The notes below the pieces were generated by a model. That model was given only the letters and a program-made list of their open reading frames with translations, had not been told where the DNA came from and searched no databases. Below, in pieces: positions 7,160-13,297 of a DNA stretch of 13,297 nucleotides; the stretch's first letter is position 1; every line of letters begins with the position of its first letter. Source of the DNA: an uncultured Oscillospiraceae bacterium (GTDB lineage Bacteria > Bacillota > Clostridia > Oscillospirales > Oscillospiraceae). Location of the stretch: the NCBI GenBank assembly GCA_944385455.1, contig CALWXI010000055.1, positions 1 through 13,297 on the forward strand, read 5' to 3'. Made by a program: the position numbers and the translations under genes.

Positions 7160-8134
7160 ATGCATGGAGATATCTGTGTCTTTCAGGATTTTCTGACCCC
7201 GGTCCACCGGGCCCGTATTGATGCGGCATCCGATGCGGCGGGAATGAAGGTCCATTACTTTACAACAGATCAATTCGAGGAGGCTCGGGCGTGCGTGCAG
7301 CACTGCGAGGTCCTCTATACCGCATCCTCCCGGCTGCTGCGGGCGGCGCCTGCGGGGCTCCGGTGGTGCTGCACGTCCTCGGCGGGCGTGGATGAATACT
7401 GCGGGGATCCGGAGATCTTTGCCAATCCCGAATGCCTGCTGACAAATTCCAATGCCTATGGCGTCACCATTGCCGAGCACGTGGTCATGGTCACGCTGAT
7501 GCTGCTGAGGCGGATGCCGGAATATGCGGAGAGCGCGCGCCTGCGCCTCTGGGCGCCGCCCCGTCCCGTCCGCTCCATTCGGGACAGCGCGGTCACGATC
7601 CTGGGGGCGGGCGATATCGGGGGGCATGTGGCCAGACGTATGCGGGGGATGGGAGCGGCCAGAATCGTGGGCGTCAGCCGCAGCGGAAGAGCGCGGGAGG
7701 ATGTCTACGACGCGGTGTATGCCATCGAAGCCCTGGAGAGCCTTTTGCCGGAGACGGAGATCTTGGTCATGGCGCTGCCCGCCACGCCGGATACCGCCGG
7801 CATCCTGAGCCGGTCCCGCATTGCGCTGCTGCCGGAGACGGCCTGCGTCGTCAACGTGGGCCGGGGAAGCGCGGTGGATCAGCCGGCGCTGGCAGAGGCA
7901 TTGAATGCGGGACGGCTCGGCGGCGCTGCGCTGGATGTGACGGTGCCGGAGCCGCTGCCGCCGGAAGATCCGCTGTGGCAGGCGCGGAATCTGGTGCTGA
8001 CCCCCCATGTGTCCGGGAATCTGACGTTGGGGTATACCTGTGACCGCAATGTGGAGATGTTTTGCGAAGATCTTGCCAACTATGCCGCGGGCCGGAAGCT
8101 CGCGCACCTGGTGGACCGCTCCCGCGGCTATTGA
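7160..8134 (+). CDS. D-2-hydroxyacid dehydrogenase, probably NADP-type, third of three
   Basis: A 324-residue D-isomer-specific 2-hydroxyacid dehydrogenase resembling GhrA-like glyoxylate/hydroxypyruvate reductases. The Rossmann motif is GAGDIG at 149-154. The second strand ends GVSRSGRAR, with Ser173, Arg174 and Arg177 instead of the acidic residue of the other two enzymes, a pattern that usually means NADP(H). Catalytic Arg235 (NVGRGS), Glu264 (before Pro in TVPEPLPP) and His283 (TPHVSG) are conserved. An AAAGGAAAG site lies inside the end of the EamA gene, so translation is coupled. It is the last gene before the convergent terminator. The cofactor call is inference from family rules, and the substrate is unknown. 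Confidence 0.9.
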   Translation: MHGDICVFQDFLTPVHRARIDAASDAAGMKVHYFTTDQFEEARACVQHCEVLYTASSRLLRAAPAGLRWCCTSSAGVDEYCGDPEIFANPECLLTNSNAYGVTIAEHVVMVTLMLLRRMPEYAESARLRLWAPPRPVRSIRDSAVTILGAGDIGGHVARRMRGMGAARIVGVSRSGRAREDVYDAVYAIEALESLLPETEILVMALPATPDTAGILSRSRIALLPETACVVNVGRGSAVDQPALAEALNAGRLGGAALDVTVPEPLPPEDPLWQARNLVLTPHVSGNLTLGYTCDRNVEMFCEDLANYAAGRKLAHLVDRSRGY

Positions 8135-8189
8135 AGGCGGCATGCCGGCTCCTTCTTCTGAAGAGAGCTGTTTTTCAAGATCACGGACC

Positions 8190-8227
8190 AGAAAACGCCG
8201 GAGCAGCGTTCACGCTGCTCCGGCGTT
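8190..8227. terminator. Convergent intergenic terminator hairpin
   Basis: A perfect 15-bp stem (8194-8208 with 8213-8227) has a TTCA loop. Read on the minus strand it is followed by TTTTC, the better match to a rho-independent terminator for the gene ending at 8253. The plus side has only a weak T tail but the same hairpin probably also ends the operon ending at 8134. Confidence 0.8.
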
Positions 8228-8252
8228 GGTGCCGGCGGCGATCTCCATATCT

Positions 8253-10229
8253 CTATATCTCCTGGCTTCGGCCCTGCTTTGGGACCTCCATCATGAGCTG
8301 CCGCATATTCATCGGCGGCAGACAGGACTGATTCCGGCACACATAGAAGGTGGTTTCATTGTTCAGCAGCCGATATCCCTCCAGTGGATGCTCCAGGATC
8401 TTGACGATGGCATCGGAGGGCAGCACGAACGGAAGACCGCTCAGATCTTCCCCGTTGGGAACCACGGTGATCAGGGGCGGTGGTTCCAGAAAATCCGACA
8501 GCGCCATTAAAAACATGGAAGATCCGGCGGGAAATGGTTCCGCCTCTCCTGCCATGTAGGCAAACTGCTTGTTCAGAATGTTCTCCGTGTCTGGATCCGG
8601 AAGCAGCGCGTTCAACCGTACAAGAACATATGCCATGAGGGAGTTGCCGCTGGGCACCGCCCCGTCGTAGCACTCCTTCGGACGAAAAAGCAGAGGTTCG
8701 TTCTCCGTGCCGCTGAGATAGAAGCCGCCATGTTCCGAATCCCAGTACTGGACGGCGGTTTCCCTGGTCAACTGTACCGCGCGGCAAAGAAATGTGCGTT
8801 CCAGCGTGGCATCATACAGAGAAAGCAGGGCAAACATATAACTCGCGTAATCATCCAGAAAACCGTGCGCACCCAGCCTGCCGTCCCGAAAGCTTGCATA
8901 AAGCGTGTTCTGACGGCACAGGCTGGTTTCGATAAAACCTTGGGCCTTTTTTGCGGCCTCCAGATATCCGGGTTTCCGGCTGCATCGATACAGACGGCAC
9001 AGCGCCGCGATCATGAGAGCGTTCCAGGCTGTCAAAATTTTGTCGTCCGTATGCAGATGGGCGCGTCCCCGGCGGTATTCCCGCAGGAGTGGCAGAAAGG
9101 GGTCGAAGCGCTCATCCGTCAGTTTTTCCGCGCGGAGAAGATTGGGGATGCTTTTGCCTGCAAAATTCCCCGATTTTGTAATGCCGAACCGTTGGCAAAA
9201 AGCGGCGCCGCCGGCCTGCCCCAGCAGTCCGATGATTTCCTCCGGGGTAAATACATAGTACTTCCCTTCCTCGCCGTCGCTGTCCGCATCCTGGGCGCTG
9301 TAAAAGCCTCCGTTTGGAGAGGTCATTTCCGTGAGAATATAGGAGGCTGTCTTTTGCGCGGCTTCCAGATAAAATGACCGCCCCGTGAGCTCATGGGCTT
9401 TGCAGTAGGCGAGGATCAGCAGAGCGTTGTCATAGAGCATCTTCTCAAAGTGGGGGACAAGATAAGAACGGTCCGTGGAATACCGGCAGAATCCGTATCC
9501 GATGTGATCAAATAAGCCGCCGGCGTACATCTTTTGAAGGGTCGTCTCCGCCATGTTCAGGGCTTGGCGGGTACCGTGCTTCTCGTATTGCTGCATCAGG
9601 AACAAAAGATGATGCGGCGCGGGAAATTTCGGCGCGCCGCCGAAGCCGCCGAACGACGCATCAAAATTCTGCGTATGCCATTGCAGGGCCGCGTCCAGCA
9701 GAGCTTCCTCTGCTTGTGACGCAGGAGCATGATGCTGATGGAATGCCGCCGCGATCTCGTCCGCGGAGCAAAGAAGGGCCTCCCGCCGGTCCTTCCATTT
9801 CTGTTGGATCATGAGCAGCAGTTCCTTGAGTCCGATCGACCCGTGCCGGGCGGTTTTTGGGAAATAGGTTCCCGCGAAAAACGGTTTCTGCTCTGCGGTC
9901 ATAAAAATACTGGTGGGCCAGCCCCCGCTTCCGGTGAAAGCCTGACAGACCGCCATATAAACGCTGTCAATGTCGGGGCGCTCTTCCTTATCTACCTTGA
10001 CGGACACGTAGTATTTGTTCAAGATACCGGCAATTTCAAGATCCTCAAAGCTTTCATGGGCCATGACATGGCACCAGTGGCAGGTGCTGTCGCCAATGCG
10101 CAAAAAGATGGGCTTATCCTCTGGCCTTGCCTTGGAAAAGGCCTCCTCGCTCCGGGGGTACCAGTCCACCGGATTGTCCGCGTGCTGGAGAAGGTATGGG
10201 CTTGTCTGATTTTTCAGATGATTGCTCAA
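8253..10229 (-). CDS. YyaL/DUF255 thioredoxin-domain protein
   Basis: A 658-residue protein of the YyaL/SPATA20 family. The N-terminal thioredoxin-like domain shows SPYLLQHADNPVDWY at 10-24, a Cys50-His-Trp-Cys53 active-site motif, DKEERPDID at 80-88 and GGWP at 102-105. The rest is the alpha-toroid domain, resembling N-acylglucosamine epimerases, with LVPHFEKMLYDNALL, DDKILTAWNALMI and DGAVPSGNSLMAYV segments and a C-terminal CRNQSC pair. The biochemical role of the family is not settled; a redox or stress function is usually assumed. The start is TTG at 10229, supported by GAGGTGA five bases upstream. The gap to the flavoprotein stop is nine bases, so the two genes are co-transcribed. Length is slightly below the roughly 680-700 residues of Bacillus YyaL. 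Confidence 0.92.
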   Translation of the reverse strand: MSNHLKNQTSPYLLQHADNPVDWYPRSEEAFSKARPEDKPIFLRIGDSTCHWCHVMAHESFEDLEIAGILNKYYVSVKVDKEERPDIDSVYMAVCQAFTGSGGWPTSIFMTAEQKPFFAGTYFPKTARHGSIGLKELLLMIQQKWKDRREALLCSADEIAAAFHQHHAPASQAEEALLDAALQWHTQNFDASFGGFGGAPKFPAPHHLLFLMQQYEKHGTRQALNMAETTLQKMYAGGLFDHIGYGFCRYSTDRSYLVPHFEKMLYDNALLILAYCKAHELTGRSFYLEAAQKTASYILTEMTSPNGGFYSAQDADSDGEEGKYYVFTPEEIIGLLGQAGGAAFCQRFGITKSGNFAGKSIPNLLRAEKLTDERFDPFLPLLREYRRGRAHLHTDDKILTAWNALMIAALCRLYRCSRKPGYLEAAKKAQGFIETSLCRQNTLYASFRDGRLGAHGFLDDYASYMFALLSLYDATLERTFLCRAVQLTRETAVQYWDSEHGGFYLSGTENEPLLFRPKECYDGAVPSGNSLMAYVLVRLNALLPDPDTENILNKQFAYMAGEAEPFPAGSSMFLMALSDFLEPPPLITVVPNGEDLSGLPFVLPSDAIVKILEHPLEGYRLLNNETTFYVCRNQSCLPPMNMRQLMMEVPKQGRSQEI

Positions 10230-10230
10230 G

Positions 10231-10240
10231 TCCTCACCTC
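10231..10240 (-). promoter_or_regulatory. Ribosome binding site for the TTG start of the YyaL-like gene
   Basis: On the minus strand GAGGTGAGGA overlaps the TGA stop of the upstream flavoprotein and leads into TTG at 10229. No ATG lies nearby in frame, so this site fixes the start and suggests translational coupling. Confidence 0.65.
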
Positions 10241-11303
10241 AGTTTTTCAGATTCCCCGTTGCCGGGTTGTCGATCAGCTTCCCGTCCTCGGTGAAACGGG
10301 AGCCGTGACATGGGCAATCCCAGGTGTGTTCCATGGGATTCCATTTCAGCGCGCAGCCCAGATGGGGACAGCGTTTGGCGGCGGGCGTCAGCAGGCTGGC
10401 CGCCGCCTCAAACCCGTTGACGGCCAATTGGGGGTGAAGAAGGGAACGCGCGGGCGAAAATACCTCCTCATACGGGTTTTTCTTCCCCTGCACAAGATCA
10501 CAGAGGATCATGGCGGACACCATGGAAGCGGTCATTCCCCACTTGTTGAAACCAGCCGCCACATACATGCCGTCCACATCCGGCGCGGGCTGAAGGGCTA
10601 TGACATAGGAGCGGTGCTGGTACAGCTTGAGAAAATAACTGCCGTGCTTGTTGAGAAAAGGAAAGTGGGTAGTCACGATGATCTTCCTGGCACGGATCCG
10701 GCCGTGATTTGTCACGGCCGTGGTGCCCCTCAGCTCACACACCCGTGTGTGCTCATGAATGTGCAGGTTCTTTGCAATGCCGGAGACGAATTTCAGCGGA
10801 TGAAACTGTGCCTGATTGGGGAATCTGACCGCGCCGGCCACGTGAAAAGGAAGCGGGAGCTTGTCTGCAAATTCAGCCGGAAAGCCCAGCTTTTCCAGGG
10901 CTTCCAGTTCCCGCTCGATCTTGCGCCGGTCGTCCACAGAGTAGGCGTAGGCCGCCTTTTCCTCAAAGCCGCAGTCCATATGCCGGCACAATTCTCGGTA
11001 TGCCTGAAGCGCTGCCTCATTGGCGGCAAGACATTGCTTTGCGCGCCGAACGCCAAACTTGGAAATCAGCCTGCTGTAAATCAGCCCGTGCTGGCTGGTA
11101 ATCTTGGCGGTGGTGTTTTGCGTGATGCCCCCGCATACTGTTTCCGCTTCCGCCAGGACATAAGGCACACCGGCGCAATGCAGCTGATAGGCACACAGAA
11201 CGCCCGCCATGCCGCCGCCGATGATCAGCACATCGGTGTTCAGATCTCCGTCCTGGGCCGGAAAGCGGGGCGGCTTCCAAGTTTGCTCCCATAGTGATTC
11301 CAT
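10239..11303 (-). CDS. FAD-dependent oxidoreductase with C-terminal Rieske domain, internally deleted
   Basis: A 354-residue fusion. Residues 24-54 form the FAD-binding Rossmann strand (VLIIGGGMAG), followed by a DAO-type oxidoreductase domain. The C-terminus is a Rieske [2Fe-2S] domain with Cys312-x-His314 and Cys330-x-x-His333 as ligands, plus Cys317 and Cys332 positioned like the disulfide of bc1-type Rieske proteins. From memory, clostridial relatives are about 450-500 residues long. Here the segment ending PDVDGMY (to 247) joins directly to VAAGFNKWGMT (248 onward), which in relatives are separated by roughly 100 residues. The frame is kept, but part of the flavin/substrate domain seems missing, so activity is doubtful. 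ATG 11303 follows GGGGAGAAGGA. It lies between sod and the YyaL-like gene, pointing to oxidative-stress redox chemistry. Confidence 0.85.
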   Translation of the reverse strand: MESLWEQTWKPPRFPAQDGDLNTDVLIIGGGMAGVLCAYQLHCAGVPYVLAEAETVCGGITQNTTAKITSQHGLIYSRLISKFGVRRAKQCLAANEAALQAYRELCRHMDCGFEEKAAYAYSVDDRRKIERELEALEKLGFPAEFADKLPLPFHVAGAVRFPNQAQFHPLKFVSGIAKNLHIHEHTRVCELRGTTAVTNHGRIRARKIIVTTHFPFLNKHGSYFLKLYQHRSYVIALQPAPDVDGMYVAAGFNKWGMTASMVSAMILCDLVQGKKNPYEEVFSPARSLLHPQLAVNGFEAAASLLTPAAKRCPHLGCALKWNPMEHTWDCPCHGSRFTEDGKLIDNPATGNLKN

Positions 11304-11521
11304 ATCCTTCTCCCCAATGCTGCGATGATGGTTTTGGTGCTAGTGTGATCCAAAAGGAGAAAAGTATGTCCTTTCCTGTTTCCTCATGTACCCAGGGAAG
11401 GTGGAAGGGCATCTTCCGTGCGGGGGAACGAAAAGGCGAATGAGACAAATGGAAACCATGGACGCCCCGGATTCCCGGTGGGGAGACGGCGGGCGCATGC
11501 TTTGGCTTCCGGAGCGGAAGG
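11304..11521. other. Intergenic gap between sod and the flavoprotein gene
   Basis: No credible gene is seen in these 218 bases on either strand. Besides the small hairpin just after sod there is a 6-bp inverted repeat (TTTTGG at 11332-11337 with CCAAAA at 11350-11355) about 30 bases upstream of the flavoprotein ATG. I could not place a convincing promoter, so whether the flavoprotein is read from the sod transcript or its own promoter is open. Confidence 0.5.
11506..11520 (-). terminator. Small hairpin directly after the sod stop codon
   Basis: A 6-bp perfect stem (CTTCCG with CGGAAG) and three-base loop lie immediately 3' of the sod TAG. There is no T-run, so termination would be weak at best. 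Confidence 0.3.
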
Positions 11522-12151
11522 CTACCATGGCGAAGTGCGGCCGCACCCGTATGTCTGCTCCGCCAGCTCCCAGTTTACCACGTTCCACCAGCCGTTGATA
11601 TAGTCCGCTCTCTTGTTATAGTGCTTTAAATAATACGCGTGTTCCCACACGTCTAAATTGAGGAGCGGCTTCCCGATGCCTGTGGGAGTTTCCTGATTGG
11701 CGGTGGTCACGAGGCAAAGCCCCCGCTTCCCGTTGACCAGCCACGCATATCCCGAGCCGAAAACGGACAAGGCCGCCTCTGTGAATTTTTCCCGAAAAGC
11801 GTTCAGGGAACCGAACCTGCGGCCGATGGCCGCGGCCAGAGCTCCTTCGGGCGCTTTTTTTCCATCAGGGCACATACCGTGGAAAAAGAATCGGTGGTTA
11901 TATACTCCGCCGGCATTGCGGGCAATCGCCACGCAATCCTTGCCCGGCGTTTGCCCGGCGGTACAAATGAGCTGCTCCAGGGTCAATGCCTGAAGCTGAG
12001 GGCGTGTTTTCAGGAGGCCGTTCAGGTTGTCTATATAAGCTTTCAGATGCCTGTCGTGATGCAGCTGCATCGTCTTTTCGTCTATATATGGCTCCAACGC
12101 ATCATACGCATACGGCAGCGGCGCGTTTTCAAATGGATAATGGTTGTTCAA
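11522..12151 (-). CDS. sodA: Superoxide dismutase, Fe/Mn family
   Basis: A 209-residue Fe/Mn superoxide dismutase that converts superoxide to oxygen and peroxide in the cytosol. It opens with the typical LPYAYDALEPYID. Four metal ligands can be seen: the first His of LHHDRH, the His of GGVYNH, and Asp and His of LDVWEH. FGSGYAWLV is also standard. The outer-sphere pattern (Gly in GGVYNH together with Gln in TANQETP) is the Mn-type arrangement, though Fe or dual use is not excluded. The start is TTG at 12151, followed by NNHYPFENAPLPYAY. AAAGGAGGG sits six bases upstream, whereas ATG 12187 would place this site inside the gene. It heads the minus-strand oxidative-stress group. An imperfect dyad overlaps the ribosome site. 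Confidence 0.94.
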   Translation of the reverse strand: MNNHYPFENAPLPYAYDALEPYIDEKTMQLHHDRHLKAYIDNLNGLLKTRPQLQALTLEQLICTAGQTPGKDCVAIARNAGGVYNHRFFFHGMCPDGKKAPEGALAAAIGRRFGSLNAFREKFTEAALSVFGSGYAWLVNGKRGLCLVTTANQETPTGIGKPLLNLDVWEHAYYLKHYNKRADYINGWWNVVNWELAEQTYGCGRTSPW

Positions 12152-12155
12152 GGCG

Positions 12156-12165
12156 ATCCCTCCTT
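12156..12165 (-). promoter_or_regulatory. Ribosome binding site for the sod TTG start
   Basis: On the minus strand AAAGGAGGGA lies about six bases before TTG 12151. It is the strongest site near this gene and decides the start against the in-frame ATG at 12187. Confidence 0.75.
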
Positions 12166-12191
12166 TGTATGCAGTATATGCGGACAAAGGA
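12161..12191 (-). promoter_or_regulatory. Dyad overlapping sod ribosome site: operator or SD-sequestering hairpin
   Basis: Arms TCCTTTGT (12161-12168) and ACAAAGGA (12184-12191) are perfect inverted repeats, with an inner GCA/TGC pair at 12171-12173 and 12179-12181. On the minus strand a TATACT hexamer lies in the centre, and the distal arm merges with the ribosome site. It could be a repressor operator over a -10 element, or an mRNA hairpin that hides the ribosome site. I see no -35 match. Confidence 0.4.
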
Positions 12192-12292
12192 AATTTGCGC
12201 CCATGCGGCTGACTGGATTTGCCGGCCGGTTTGAAGACGTGTTTGCGAAGACTGTGATCGGCTGCGGAGCCGCGGCGTGAGCGCGCTCTGAC

Positions 12293-12331
12293 TTAAAAAA
12301 GCCGGGGCAAGCGATACATGGCTTGCTCCGG
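12293..12331 (-). terminator. Rho-independent terminator, minus strand
   Basis: An 11-bp stem with one G-T wobble (12302-12312 with 12321-12331) and eight-base loop is followed on the minus strand by G-C closure and six T residues (12295-12300). It would end any transcript arriving from the right, such as that of the lipoprotein gene or a structured RNA from the hairpin array, and insulate sod from it. Confidence 0.8.
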
Positions 12332-12386
12332 TTTGGAAGGGGCGGTTAAAATCGATATTTTGAAATCTCGAAAAGGGATAGGAGAA

Positions 12387-12523
12387 CCACCCAACCGGCC
12401 TTCTGGCCGGCGGCGTCTTTGCGCCGTACGAGCGTTTTGCCGCAGGCAAAACCTCGGCGCAGGCGGAATTCACTTCCGCCGAGCATTTGAAACACCGAAG
12501 GGTGGAGCGGGCCTTTAGCCCGC
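12387..12523. ncRNA. Candidate multi-hairpin structured RNA or intergenic repeat
   Basis: Five perfect stems lie in 137 bases: 12395-12410 (6 bp), 12411-12426 (5 bp), 12429-12456 (8 bp plus 4 bp across a one-base bulge), 12462-12480 (7 bp) and 12507-12523 (6 bp), all with loops of three to six bases. CCACCC at 12387-12392 can pair with GGGTGG at 12500-12505, enclosing the first four stems in a multibranch fold. No coding gene is credible here, because reading frames across it merely read through the stems. The array lies between outward-facing terminators. Which strand is transcribed, and whether it is an RNA or a repeat element, I cannot tell. I do not recognise a known RNA family. Confidence 0.4.
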
Positions 12524-12554
12524 GAAACCCAAAAAGAAAGACACGCTGAAAGGG

Positions 12555-12595
12555 TTAAGCCCCATAGGTACACAATGTGAACCTATGGGGCTTAA
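12555..12595. repeat. Long 41-bp dyad, 15-bp perfect arms
   Basis: TTAAGCCCCATAGGT (12555-12569) and its exact reverse complement (12581-12595) flank an 11-base centre that itself contains CAC/GTG symmetry. No T-run follows on either strand, so it is not a standard terminator. It may be an element end, a protein-binding site or part of the neighbouring structured RNA. Confidence 0.7.
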
Positions 12596-12612
12596 GCCGT
12601 GGATGGGGAAAG

Positions 12613-12650
12613 GGCACTGCAGAACAAGTTTCTGCAGTGCCTTTTTATTT
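12613..12650 (+). terminator. Rho-independent terminator, plus strand
   Basis: A 12-bp perfect stem (12613-12624 with 12630-12641) and CAAGT loop is followed by TTTTTATTT, a textbook plus-strand terminator. No plus-strand gene lies upstream of it within the 460 bases back to sod, which is divergent, so it implies a non-coding plus-strand transcript or belongs to a repeat element. Confidence 0.8.
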
Positions 12651-12735
12651 GAAAGTACTCTCATCTGCTCAATAAGAGCATTTCGTTCCTTGGATATCTG
12701 ATTCCATGATCGAGCACATTTTGCCTCTGGAGAAT

Positions 12736-13297
12736 CTAAAAACCAACTTGGGTTATATTTGTGACCTCTACTGTTTCCCATCCTGTCCAGCGGAATACCT
12801 TATAAAGCCGTCCGCCTTGCAGATAGTAGATGTAATTCCCATCTACGACAAAGGATGTAATGGAACCCACATCTGCCAGCAGTTCGTCCACCGTCGGTTC
12901 ATGGTCAAATAGCCCCCAAAAGGTCGCCATGTTATCTGAGCCGGTGCTGAAGTAAAGCCGTGTGGAGAAATTCTTTAAGTCGATTCGGTAAATCTGAAAG
13001 CCATCTCCCACCTCGCCGCTGGAGGCATAATAACAGGCATCCTCATCAACGTAGATGCTGGAGATCGCCCCGGATTGTCCAAAGGGATTACGGGTCAGCA
13101 GGATAGCCTCGCCTGTGGCCTTGCTGGTCGCAGTAATGGTGTTCTCCACCATATCAAGTTCTACCGTGTAGGCGCTGTTTTCTCCCTTGGACGCATCGGC
13201 CAGAAAATCATGCGTAATCTCACTGGAATTGCTGTGCCCGCAGCCAGTCAATGAAACGGTCATGCAGAGTATGAGCACCGCTGTCAGGACCGGGCGG
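12736..13297 (-). CDS. Lipoprotein with beta-propeller-like repeats, 5' end beyond window
   Basis: At least 186 residues read from the right edge without a stop. A hydrophobic stretch ends in LTGC, a lipobox, so the mature protein should be anchored outside the membrane. Two segments have the alternating pattern of TolB/DUF5050-like propeller blades: ISSIYVDEDACYYASS followed by FQIYRIDL, and FVVDGNYIYYLQGGRLYKV. A GTG at 13276-13278 is in frame, but the signal peptide would then lack its charged start. Upstream codons are open, so the true start probably lies outside. The reading frame ends at TAG 12736 after only about two blades, short for a propeller, and the adjoining downstream sequence is the hairpin region, so truncation is possible. 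Function is unknown. Confidence 0.65.
   Translation of the reverse strand, partial: RPVLTAVLILCMTVSLTGCGHSNSSEITHDFLADASKGENSAYTVELDMVENTITATSKATGEAILLTRNPFGQSGAISSIYVDEDACYYASSGEVGDGFQIYRIDLKNFSTRLYFSTGSDNMATFWGLFDHEPTVDELLADVGSITSFVVDGNYIYYLQGGRLYKVFRWTGWETVEVTNITQVGF

Noticed and set aside
6854..8143. 429-codon minus-strand open frame opposite EamA and the third dehydrogenase
   Set aside because: His/Arg/Gln-rich mirror frame overlapping two solid genes.
9729..11294. 521-codon plus-strand open frame opposite the YyaL-like and flavoprotein genes
   Set aside because: It is antisense to two genes with clear conserved motifs and crosses their boundary; no recognisable domain.
12346..12573. 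75-codon minus-strand open frame across the hairpin array
   Set aside because: It simply reads through several perfect inverted repeats, has no convincing ribosome site, and matches no family I know; the structure is the better explanation.
12387..12595. CRISPR array
   Set aside because: The stems differ in sequence and spacing; there is no repeated direct unit with regular spacers.
12515..12781. 88-codon minus-strand open frame overlapping the lipoprotein 3' end
   Set aside because: It overlaps the lipoprotein gene and crosses both the plus-strand terminator and the 41-bp dyad; coding evidence is lacking.

Overview
The window looks like chromosome of a GC-rich clostridial Firmicute, probably an Oscillospirales-type gut anaerobe. 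Most genes are GC-rich with strong AGGAGG-type ribosome sites, and there is a tricarboxylate-type transporter with a lipoprotein receptor. A superoxide dismutase sits with a Rieske flavoprotein resembling clostridial forms. This placement is inference from gene content and base composition; no rRNA or other marker gene is present.

Positions 1-225 are strikingly AT-rich and hold no convincing complete gene. From 235 to 8134 eight genes run on the plus strand with gaps of 6-91 bases, so they probably form one operon. In order they are: a D-2-hydroxyacid dehydrogenase, an RraA/HMG-aldolase-like protein, a complete tripartite tricarboxylate transporter (TctC, TctB, TctA), a second hydroxyacid dehydrogenase, an EamA/DMT-type permease and a third hydroxyacid dehydrogenase. 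The simplest reading is a pathway that imports an organic acid through Tct, oxidises or reduces 2-hydroxy/2-oxo acids with three different dehydrogenases, cleaves or decarboxylates a 2-oxo acid with the RraA-like enzyme, and possibly exports a product or imports a second substrate through EamA. The substrate cannot be read from the sequence. A 14-bp perfect hairpin separates tctC from tctB and probably sets unequal expression of receptor and membrane subunits.

A strong hairpin at 8194-8227 separates this operon from a convergent minus-strand group (12151 down to 8253). That group holds an Fe/Mn superoxide dismutase, a flavoprotein with a C-terminal Rieske [2Fe-2S] domain, and a YyaL/DUF255 thioredoxin-domain protein, which suggests oxygen or oxidative-stress protection in an anaerobe. 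The flavoprotein appears to lack about 100 internal residues compared with what I recall of its family. Two of the three genes start with TTG behind strong ribosome sites, and an imperfect 31-bp dyad overlaps the sod ribosome site.

From 12152 to 12735 there is no credible gene. The region holds a dense array of perfect hairpins, a 41-bp dyad, and two rho-independent terminators that point outward on opposite strands. It is the best candidate here for an undescribed structured RNA or a mobile intergenic repeat. The window ends inside a minus-strand lipoprotein gene of beta-propeller-like character whose 5' end lies beyond the right edge.
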